Shown one piece after another: positions 57,518 through 64,000 of a stretch of 64,000 nt of DNA. The notes beneath the pieces are model-generated. The model saw only the letters and a list, made by a program, of their open reading frames with translations. It was not told the DNA's origin and searched no databases. This DNA comes from Stutzerimonas stutzeri. Its GTDB lineage: Bacteria; Pseudomonadota; Gammaproteobacteria; Pseudomonadales; Pseudomonadaceae. Position numbers and translations under genes: made by a program. Within the stretch, counting starts at the first letter, position 1. Each line of letters opens with the position of its first letter. The DNA lies in NCBI RefSeq assembly GCF_024448985.1, contig NZ_JAMOII010000014.1, positions 1 through 64,000 on the forward strand. The letters are read 5' to 3'.

Positions 57518-58777
57518 TCAGGTTCTGGCCCGCACCGAGCCATGCGGCAGGCGCAACTCGGTGAGGGTGCCACCTTCTTCGTGATTGTAGAGCTTCACCG
57601 TACCACCAGCGCGGGTGACGCTGGCCTGGCTCAGGAACAAGCCGAGACCGAACCCCTTGCCTTTGGTCGTAATGAAAGGTCGACCGATCTGTTCGGCGAT
57701 TGCCAGCGGTACACCGGCGCCATGATCGCGAATGGTCAGCTTGATCCACTGCGCATCCCAATCCAGGCGAATATCCAGATTATCCGGGCTGGCATCGGTG
57801 GCGTTGTTCAGCAGGTTGAGCAGCGACTGCCCTAGATCAGCCGGCGGCATCAAGCGCGGGGGCGTACCCTTGCCCATGCACTGAAAGCGGAAGGTGGCCT
57901 CCGGGTGCATCAGATGCCAGCGCTGCAATACCGACTCGACCCATTCACGCGCCGTCTGTTCGACGACAGCCTGCCGGCGATCCGCCTCCGCGGCACGCAC
58001 CAGCTGACGCAGGCTTTCCTTGCACAGCTGAACCTGCGATTGCAGCAACGCCAGATCCTCGTTCAACTGAGGTTGCTGGTAATCCTGTCGCAACTCCTTG
58101 AGCAGCACGCTCATGGTCGCCAGCGGCGTCCCCAGCTCGTGCGCCGCTCCAGCTGCCTGCGTTGCCACGGCGAGCAATTGCTGATCGCGCATGCTTTCTT
58201 CTCGGCGCTGGGCCTGAAACTGTTCCTGGCGCCTCAACTGCTCGGCCATGCGCGCCACGAAAAACGTAATCAACGCGGCGGCCAGCGCGAAGCTCAACCA
58301 CATTCCGTAAACTAGCAAAGTTGTGCGGTCAACTGGCGGCACGATGACTGGGTCGTACCACACCAGCATCAGCGTGTAGCCCGCAAGCGCCAGGCCGGAC
58401 AGCACGACCGAGTACAGCCACGGCAGGGTCGCCGCAGCGATAGTCAGCGGCACCAGGTAGTAGGAAACGAACGGATTGGTCGAGCCGCCCGAGTAGTACA
58501 GCAACGCGCTGTGAATCAGCAGGTCGGCAGCCAGATGAACCGCGTATTCGAGCTCGGTCACCGGCCAGGGCCCACGCAGCCGCAGCGCGGTGCCCAGGCA
58601 GATCAGCGCCGAGACGGCCAGTGTGACGCCCAGATGAAACCACGGCAGCCCGAACATTTGAGTGGCATAGGCGAGCCCCACCGCGCCCGCCTGCGCGGCG
58701 AGCACGAGGATGCGGATCAGAGTAAGTAGCCGTAGATTCTGGCGACTGGCTGAAAGCAGGTGAACGGATGCGTACAT
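57518..58777 (-). CDS. roxS: Redox-sensing histidine kinase RoxS (RegB/PrrB family)
   Basis: A 419-residue membrane sensor with six membrane helices in the first 175 residues. The quinone-binding motif GGSTNPF is at 97-103. The H-box His213 (GAAHELGTPLATM) is the phosphorylation site, and Cys252 sits where the RegB redox cysteine would lie. The ATP-binding G-box (GFGLGLFL) is near 385. The start at 58777 (MYASVHLLSASR) is chosen; a 25-residue in-frame extension has no ribosome-binding site. It signals quinone-pool state to roxR. Confidence 0.93.
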   Translation of the reverse strand: MYASVHLLSASRQNLRLLTLIRILVLAAQAGAVGLAYATQMFGLPWFHLGVTLAVSALICLGTALRLRGPWPVTELEYAVHLAADLLIHSALLYYSGGSTNPFVSYYLVPLTIAAATLPWLYSVVLSGLALAGYTLMLVWYDPVIVPPVDRTTLLVYGMWLSFALAAALITFFVARMAEQLRRQEQFQAQRREESMRDQQLLAVATQAAGAAHELGTPLATMSVLLKELRQDYQQPQLNEDLALLQSQVQLCKESLRQLVRAAEADRRQAVVEQTAREWVESVLQRWHLMHPEATFRFQCMGKGTPPRLMPPADLGQSLLNLLNNATDASPDNLDIRLDWDAQWIKLTIRDHGAGVPLAIAEQIGRPFITTKGKGFGLGLFLSQASVTRAGGTVKLYNHEEGGTLTELRLPHGSVRART

Positions 58778-58878
58778 GGACTCTCCAACGGAGTCGCGAG
58801 TATAACCAAGGCGCCCGAAAGACAGCCCTTCGTGCGGCAACGCGACGCACAAAAAACTGCATCGCGCCGCTCAAGGTC

Positions 58879-59051
58879 TAACAAGCTGTTGAAAAACGTT
58901 GGCGAGACAGTCAAGACAAGGCGGAGAAACGGACCGGGCTCGCGCTCGAGTTACGAGTTCGTAGATGAGTATTTCGACCGGACTGGCGATCTGTAACGCT
59001 GGTTCGATGCGGCCGGCCAGGCAACGCAGATAGTTTCCTAACAGCCTGTTA
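58879..59051. repeat. 173-base palindrome with TAACA-GCTGTT ends upstream of the SIMPL gene
   Basis: TAACAAGCTGTTGAAAAACG at 58879 onward is mirrored by AACAGCCTGTTA at 59040-59051. Between are conserved-looking stretches AGACAAGGCGGAGAAACG and GTAGATGAGTATTTCGACC. Similar elements occur in many gammaproteobacteria near gene starts. It occupies most of the 320-base roxS / SIMPL-gene gap (58778-59097). No gene is seen in the gap. Confidence 0.65.
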
Positions 59052-59097
59052 AAGTCTCTGCGCCGCACCACTGGTGCCATCGAACTCAGGAGCCGTC

Positions 59098-59793
59098 ATG
59101 TTCGTATCCGTAACCCGCAGCGTCGCACTGCTGGCCTCTATCACTTGCCTCTCGGCTGTCGCCGAGGAGCAACACTACAACCAGATTTCTCTGCGCGCCG
59201 AGGCCACCAGCGAAGTGGCGCACGATCGCATGCATGTCACGCTTTACAGCGAGGCCCAGCACGAGGATCCGGCGCAGTTGGCCGCGCAGACGACCGAAGC
59301 CATGAACAAAGCTTTGCAGCGTGCGCGCTTGGCGAAAGGCATCGTCGTCAGCCAGGGCAGCCGCAGCAGCTATCCGGTCTACGAAGAAAAAGGGCAGCAG
59401 ATCACCGCCTGGCGCGAGCGCGCCGAGTTGCGCCTGGAAAGTGGCGATTTCGCCGCGCTGTCCAAGCTTACCGGTGAGCTGATGCAAGACCTCAAGATGG
59501 GCAGCATGCAATTCAGCGTCTCCGACGCCATCCGTAAACAGAACGAGGACGCCTTGCTGAAGGATGCCGTCGCGGCCTTCCGCGCCCGCGCACAGTTAGC
59601 CACCGAAGCGCTCGGCGGCGGCGATTACAAGATCGTCAGCCTTAATCTGAACAGTAGCGGCCGTTACCAACCTGAAATGATGCGCAGCGTGGCGATGAAA
59701 AGCATGGACGCCATGCCTACCCCCGATATAGAGGCCGGCACCCGTCAAATCAGCATTGACGCCGACGGCGTGATCGAAGTGCAGATGCCCTGA
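59098..59793 (+). CDS. Periplasmic SIMPL-domain protein
   Basis: A 231-residue secreted protein of the SIMPL (DUF541) family. The signal peptide is about 22 residues (MFVSVTRSVALLASITCLSA and onward). The repeat-like opening ISLRAEATSEVAHDRMHVTL and the ending GTRQISIDADGVIEVQMP are typical. Family members form oligomeric periplasmic structures of uncertain role, some in oxidative-stress defence. The start at 59098 has CAGGAG at 59088-59093. Confidence 0.88.
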   Translation: MFVSVTRSVALLASITCLSAVAEEQHYNQISLRAEATSEVAHDRMHVTLYSEAQHEDPAQLAAQTTEAMNKALQRARLAKGIVVSQGSRSSYPVYEEKGQQITAWRERAELRLESGDFAALSKLTGELMQDLKMGSMQFSVSDAIRKQNEDALLKDAVAAFRARAQLATEALGGGDYKIVSLNLNSSGRYQPEMMRSVAMKSMDAMPTPDIEAGTRQISIDADGVIEVQMP

Positions 59794-59991
59794 GCCAGTG
59801 GGAAATCTGACGCCTCCTCTGGCAAACCAGCCGAGGGGGCCGTTGCAAACGGGGCGGGCTAGTAGACGGCGCACCCTATCGCAACCCTGCTAAACAATTT
59901 GATACACACTCGCAAAGCCCGACGGCGCAAGGCGCGCAGCCTTGCAGCCTCGACTCGGCAGCGATTTGCCGTCACGACATCATTTCAAACC

Positions 59992-60010
59992 GTTATCGCG
60001 AATCACTATC
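59992..60010 (+). promoter_or_regulatory. Candidate Fur box upstream of the TonB receptor
   Basis: On the minus strand the site reads GATAGTGATTCGCGATAAC, agreeing with 12 of the 19 bases of the Fur consensus. It lies 41 bases before the receptor start. It is a moderate match, but its place before a siderophore-receptor gene supports iron control. Confidence 0.5.
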
Positions 60011-60050
60011 ATGCGCGCCAAATAATGCTTCTAACAAAGGATCTCAGCGC

Positions 60051-62279
60051 ATGTACGCCCCGTTCACTCGCTCAGCACTGGCCGTAGCCTTGCTCGGCTG
60101 CAGCTTCCATACGTTTGCCGACACCAGCCCAGTTACGCTGAGCGACACAGTGGTCAGCGCCTCGGGTTTTGAGCAGAAGATTACCGAGGCTCCGGCGAGC
60201 ATCAGTGTAATCAGCAACGAAGAGCTCCGGACTAAGCGTTACAGCAACCTCGCCCAGGCGCTGGACGAAGTGGAAGGAGTCGACATTCGCCAGGGCACCG
60301 GTAAAACCGGCGGCCTGGATATCAGCATGCGTGGCATGCCCAGCGACTACACTCTGATACTGATCGATGGGCGCCGTCAGAACACTGCCGGAAACGTTAC
60401 CCCCAACGGTTTCAACGAAACCCGTACAAGCTTCATGCCGCCGCTGTCAGCTATCGAACGCATCGAAGTGATCCGTGGCCCGATGTCCACACTCTACGGT
60501 TCGGATGCAATGGGAGGCGTGGTCAACATCATTACTAGAAAAGTAGCTGACAAATGGGGCGCTGCGGTCACGCTGGACCATACTTTTCAGGAGGACAGCG
60601 ATTATGGCGACACCAGCAGCACCAGCGTCTACGCCAGCGGCCCACTCGCTGAAGGATTACTCGGCCTGGCAGTGCGCGGGAGTTTCTATGATCGTGAAGA
60701 GTCGAACCTGACCTTCGATAACGACTCGACCGTAAGCAAGCGCGGCGCTTCTCCAGTCGAAGGCCGCAACTACAACATCGGGACCCGCCTCACCCTGACC
60801 CCTCACGATGATCACGATTTCGCTCTGGATTTCGAACGCGGCCGGCAAGTTTACGAGAACGACAACTGTCAACTGGGCACCCTCGATGGCAAGGCTTCGA
60901 CCGGCAGTAATGCCGTAGCTGGCTGCGCCGCAGACGACCCGACCAACATCAGCGGCTATCAGGATCAGCTACGTTTCGAGCGCGATCAATTCGCTCTCAG
61001 CCACACCGGACGGCTGGGCTTCGGCACCCTGGACAGCAGCATCACCTACAACCAGACCGAAACTATCGGCCGTACCATTCCCGGCACCCTTGGTGTGCCG
61101 TACGACGCGCCCTATCAAGCCATCATCGGTGGCGAGGATCGGGAGCTCGAATCCACCGACCTGGTTTTCGACACCAAGCTCGTCGCGCCTCTAGGCGACA
61201 ACCATATCCTCACCGTGGGTGGTCAGTACTGGGACGCCGAAGTGACCGATGGCGTCGCAGGAGAAGATTTCGCACAGAAATCCTGGGCACTCTTCGTCGA
61301 AGATGAGTGGCGGCTGCGCCACGATCTGGCGCTCACCCTTGGTGCACGTTACGAGGATCACGAAGCGTTTGGTGGTCACATCAGCCCGCGCGCCTATCTC
61401 GTCTGGAACACGACAGACAGCTGGACGATGAAAGGCGGTGTCAGCAAAGGCTACAAGACTCCGACACTCAACCAGTTGCATGACGGAATCAGCTCGATCA
61501 GCGGCCAAGGCCAGAATGTTTCGTTCGGCAATCCGGACCTGGACCCGGAAGAATCGACCAACACCGAGTTCGGCGTGTACTACGACAACCTTTCGAACTT
61601 CAACGCCAACGCGACCCTGTTCCATACGAAGTTCAAGGACAAGATCGATACCGGCCCAAGCCAGGCAAATTGTTTTTTCCCCGACTCGCCTAATCAGCCA
61701 GGCTGCGTGAGCTATGGCCCGGGTTACCAGCAGGAGTTCTTCTCGCAGGACATCAATATTGGCGAGGCCCGGATCCGCGGCTTCGAGCTGGCTGGCAAAT
61801 GGGCGTTCGCTCCAACTTGGAGCGTGAGCGCCAACTACACCTATACCGACAGCGAGCAAACTACTGGGGCAGACAAGGGCGCACGCCTGACCAATACACC
61901 TATGCACATGGCGTTTGCCCGCCTGAGCTGGCAAGCGACCGATCAGCTGAACCTTTGGTTCAAGGGTGAATACCGCGGTGAGCGTGCGCGCTTCAACCAG
62001 CGCTACGCAACCCTGACGAACGCTAACAGACAGGTAATCGACGCCGCGGGCGACCTCGAAGCCTACGAGGTTTTCCATCTGGGAGGCTCATACAAAGCCA
62101 CGCAAAACCTGACGCTCAATGCCACTATCTACAACCTCTTCGACAAGGACTTTACCACCGGCACCTATTACAACAATGGCGCAAGCTGGGTCTCCGACTA
62201 TGCACAGATCGGTCGCGGCACCGACGGCGTCATCGAAGAAGGCCGCCGCCTCTGGCTGTCCGCCGACATCACGTTCTGA
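60051..62279 (+). CDS. TonB-dependent siderophore receptor
   Basis: A 742-residue outer-membrane receptor. The signal peptide ends near residue 24 (TFA), then a TonB-box-like VTLSDTVVSA (about 27-36), a plug domain (about 45-160, with the RIEVIRGPMSTLYGSDAMGG hallmark) and a 22-strand barrel ending in the canonical C-terminal Phe (LSADITF). Similarity in style is to the FepA/CirA/PirA catecholate group. It heads a cluster with PepSY, DUF2271 and DUF4198 genes that probably handles the imported iron. Substrate cannot be read from the sequence. Confidence 0.9.
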   Translation: MYAPFTRSALAVALLGCSFHTFADTSPVTLSDTVVSASGFEQKITEAPASISVISNEELRTKRYSNLAQALDEVEGVDIRQGTGKTGGLDISMRGMPSDYTLILIDGRRQNTAGNVTPNGFNETRTSFMPPLSAIERIEVIRGPMSTLYGSDAMGGVVNIITRKVADKWGAAVTLDHTFQEDSDYGDTSSTSVYASGPLAEGLLGLAVRGSFYDREESNLTFDNDSTVSKRGASPVEGRNYNIGTRLTLTPHDDHDFALDFERGRQVYENDNCQLGTLDGKASTGSNAVAGCAADDPTNISGYQDQLRFERDQFALSHTGRLGFGTLDSSITYNQTETIGRTIPGTLGVPYDAPYQAIIGGEDRELESTDLVFDTKLVAPLGDNHILTVGGQYWDAEVTDGVAGEDFAQKSWALFVEDEWRLRHDLALTLGARYEDHEAFGGHISPRAYLVWNTTDSWTMKGGVSKGYKTPTLNQLHDGISSISGQGQNVSFGNPDLDPEESTNTEFGVYYDNLSNFNANATLFHTKFKDKIDTGPSQANCFFPDSPNQPGCVSYGPGYQQEFFSQDINIGEARIRGFELAGKWAFAPTWSVSANYTYTDSEQTTGADKGARLTNTPMHMAFARLSWQATDQLNLWFKGEYRGERARFNQRYATLTNANRQVIDAAGDLEAYEVFHLGGSYKATQNLTLNATIYNLFDKDFTTGTYYNNGASWVSDYAQIGRGTDGVIEEGRRLWLSADITF

Positions 62280-62296
62280 GCCAACAGTGTGACGCT

Positions 62297-62326
62297 GATG
62301 AAGCCGGGGTTTACTCCGGCTTCATC
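62297..62326 (+). terminator. Perfect 11-bp hairpin after the receptor gene
   Basis: GATGAAGCCGG pairs with CCGGCTTCATC around an 8-base loop, 17 bases after the stop. There is no T-run. It may end the receptor transcript or trim it from the genes behind. Confidence 0.6.
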
Positions 62327-62441
62327 GCATTAGGATCAGCTGCCTGCCTCGAGACGCGAATGTATGCCATTGGTAAATCTTTAGCGTTTGAAAGATCAAG
62401 CGCCCTAGAATCCGCCATTCCTTCACACGACAAGGACCACC

Positions 62442-63035
62442 ATGCACCTCTGGCTCGGCACGCTCCGCCAATGGCACTGGATCAGCTCTGCGCTGTGCCT
62501 GGTTGGCATGTTGCTGTTCGCGGCCACGGGGATCACGCTCAACCATGCCGCGCAGATCGAGGCGCAACCCAGGGTGACCGAGCGCCAGGCCGAGCTGCCA
62601 CAGGCTCTGCAAAGCCAGCTGTTGTCCCAGACGCCTGAAGCCGGACTCCCCGATGCGCTACGTCAGTGGCTCGAGAGTGAACTGAGCATCGACCTCTCCG
62701 ATCGCGACGCCGAATGGTCTGACGGCGAACTCTACATCGCACTGCCCCGCCCCGGCGGCGACGCCTGGCTGAGCCTTACGCTGGAAAACGGCGAACTGCT
62801 GTACGAGTCCACCGATCGCGGCTGGATTTCCTACCTCAACGACCTGCACAAGGGCCGCAACACCGGCACCGCCTGGAGCTGGTTCATCGATATCTTCGCG
62901 GCAGCCTGTGTGGTCTTCAGCCTTACCGGACTGTTGCTACTGCAGCGTCACGCCAGTGGCCGGCCGACGACCTGGCCGCTGGTCGGGGCCGGGTTGGTTA
63001 TCCCGCTGCTGCTGGCGCTGCTTTTCATTCATTGA
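62442..63035 (+). CDS. PepSY-domain membrane protein of the iron cluster
   Basis: A 197-residue protein with an N-terminal PepSY-associated membrane helix (about 8-38, with WISSALCLVGMLLFAATGIT), a periplasmic PepSY-like part and two C-terminal helices (about 145-163 and 175-196). Such short PepSY proteins occur beside siderophore receptors and are thought to act in ferric-siderophore reduction. The His residues in the helices (His12, His34) could bind heme, which is inferred, not shown. It precedes the DUF2271 gene by 9 bases. Confidence 0.85.
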   Translation: MHLWLGTLRQWHWISSALCLVGMLLFAATGITLNHAAQIEAQPRVTERQAELPQALQSQLLSQTPEAGLPDALRQWLESELSIDLSDRDAEWSDGELYIALPRPGGDAWLSLTLENGELLYESTDRGWISYLNDLHKGRNTGTAWSWFIDIFAAACVVFSLTGLLLLQRHASGRPTTWPLVGAGLVIPLLLALLFIH

Positions 63036-63044
63036 GGATCTGCC

Positions 63045-63554
63045 ATGCGAAAGACCCTGCTGTTGCCCCTTGCCCTGCTCAGCGCGCCGCTGATGGCCGC
63101 CGAGCTGAAAATCGAGGTGGAAATTCCTCGTCTGCAGGTTGCCGAATATCACCGCCCCTATGTGGCACTGTGGCTGGAGCAACCGGACAAGAGCCATGTC
63201 GCCAACCTTGCCGTCTGGTACGACCTCAAGCTCAAGGACAACGAGGGCGAAAAATGGCTCAAGGACATGCGCGAATGGTGGCGACGTAGCGGTCGCAGCC
63301 TGGACATGCCAGTGGACGGCGTCAGCGCCGCGACCCGCGCAGTCGGTACTCACAGCCTGAGGTTCACCGACGACAGCGCACCTCTCAACGACCTGCCTGC
63401 GGGCGAATACCGCCTGGTGGTGGAAGCCGCGCGTGAAGTCGGCGGGCGCGAACTGCTGCGCCTGCCGTTCAGCTGGCCGCCGGAAAAAACCGAAACGCAT
63501 CAGGCCCAGGGCGAAAGCGAACTGGGCGCCATCACCCTCGAACTGACCCATTGA
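63045..63554 (+). CDS. DUF2271 periplasmic protein
   Basis: A 169-residue secreted protein. The signal peptide is MRKTLLLPLALLSAPLMAAE with cleavage near residue 18-19. The family features IEVEIPRLQVAEYHRPYVALWLE and the WPPEKTET C-terminal part are visible. Function unknown. DUF2271 genes are commonly beside PepSY and DUF4198 genes in iron-uptake clusters, as here. Confidence 0.85.
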   Translation: MRKTLLLPLALLSAPLMAAELKIEVEIPRLQVAEYHRPYVALWLEQPDKSHVANLAVWYDLKLKDNEGEKWLKDMREWWRRSGRSLDMPVDGVSAATRAVGTHSLRFTDDSAPLNDLPAGEYRLVVEAAREVGGRELLRLPFSWPPEKTETHQAQGESELGAITLELTH

Positions 63555-63570
63555 CCCAAGGAAGCCCAGC

Positions 63571-64000
63571 ATGAAACCGATGATCAAATGGACCGCCCTG
63601 GCCCTGGCCGTTTGCCTGCCACTGTCCGCACAGGCCCATCGCGCCTGGATGCTGCCCTCGGCCACGGTGCTGTCCGGCGAAGACCCATGGATTACCGTGG
63701 ACGCAGCCGTCTCGAATGACCTGTTCTATTTCGAACATTTTCCTTTGCGCCTGCAGGGCATCGGTCAACTCGATCAGGCTCCGGCTGGCGGCCCGCCCGG
63801 CATGCGTCCACGTCCGGCTGCGCAACTGCAAGTGATCGCGCCGGATGGCTCCGCCGCACAGCCGGAGAACGGCAGCATTGGCCGCTATCGCAGCACCTTC
63901 GATGTGCATCTAACCCAGAAAGGCACCTACAAGCTGGCGGTCGCCAATAACGGCCTGGTTGCGCGCTGGAAAGAAAATGGCGAAACCCGCCGCTGGATGG
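63571..64000 (+). CDS. DUF4198 periplasmic protein (partial, runs off the window)
   Basis: The first 143 codons of a secreted protein: signal peptide MKPMIKWTALALAVCLPLSA with cleavage near the AQA, then HRAWMLPSATVLSGEDPWIT, the DUF4198 opening. Family members (related to NikM-like metal-handling proteins) are found in metal and iron uptake loci. The gene starts 16 bases after the DUF2271 stop in the same operon. The rest lies beyond the window. Confidence 0.85.
   Translation, partial: MKPMIKWTALALAVCLPLSAQAHRAWMLPSATVLSGEDPWITVDAAVSNDLFYFEHFPLRLQGIGQLDQAPAGGPPGMRPRPAAQLQVIAPDGSAAQPENGSIGRYRSTFDVHLTQKGTYKLAVANNGLVARWKENGETRRWM

Overview
The window is chromosomal DNA of a high-GC gammaproteobacterium. 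Its gene content and order are those of Pseudomonas sensu lato, most likely the P. stutzeri (Stutzerimonas) group. The signs are pilD-coaE-yacG next to pilBC, algW beside a NIF3-family gene, a cysNC fusion, murA-hisG-hisD-hisC, mla-kdsDC-lptCAB-rpoN-hpf-ptsN-rapZ-ptsO, mreBCD-maf-rng-yhdP-tldD, gatCAB and roxSR. No tRNA, rRNA, CRISPR array, integrase or classical insertion sequence was seen.

Layout. 1-2.0 kb: an aldo/keto reductase and a CbiM-like membrane protein. 2.0-7.0 kb (minus): yacG, coaE, pilD, pilC and pilB. 7.0-11.0 kb (plus): the pilin locus, which holds an unusual cassette. A sigma-54 promoter precedes a 62-residue pilin that is only the N-terminal helix. Next come a separate secreted six-cysteine protein, a strong terminator, and a three-gene ABC transporter operon. 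11.3-16.3 kb: ytoQ, then cysD and cysNC separated by an inserted four-helix-bundle gene lying between inverted heptamer repeats, then a NIF3 protein. 16.5-22.8 kb: algW, hisC, hisD, hisG, murA and ibaG. 22.9-26.4 kb (minus): the mlaFEDCB lipid-transport operon with a PsiE-like gene at its end. 26.6-33.8 kb (plus): Kdo synthesis (kdsD, kdsC), LPS export (lptC, lptA, lptB), rpoN, hpf and the nitrogen PTS genes with rapZ. 34-38.3 kb: pmbA, darP, tldD and a nitrilase-family hydrolase. 38.3-47.5 kb (minus): yhdP, rng, maf, mreD, mreC and mreB. 47.8-51.1 kb: gatCAB. 51.2-53.9 kb: a short RlpA-like lipoprotein and two tandem calcium/sodium exchangers. 53.9-55.7 kb (minus): an M23 peptidase, a coiled-coil membrane protein and a bactofilin. 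55.8-58.8 kb: an auxin-efflux-type carrier, roxR and roxS. 59.1-64 kb: a SIMPL protein, then a TonB-dependent siderophore receptor with PepSY, DUF2271 and DUF4198 genes; the last runs off the window.

Most of the window is conserved core: envelope building (mla, lpt, kds, mur, mre, yhdP), sulfate assimilation, histidine synthesis and the pilus motor and peptidase. Two things stand out. First, the pilin itself is split in two, as in Geobacter (PilA-N plus PilA-C), and is followed by an ABC module that recalls Myxococcus pilGHI. Second, many intergenic regions carry palindromes placed at or just after stop codons. One is a heptamer-repeat hairpin family of at least six loci, and one member of that family encloses a four-helix-bundle (S23/IVP-like) gene inside the cys operon. 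The others are three larger, mutually different palindromes and several REP pairs.

All functions are assigned by reading the protein sequences and gene order. No database search was run.
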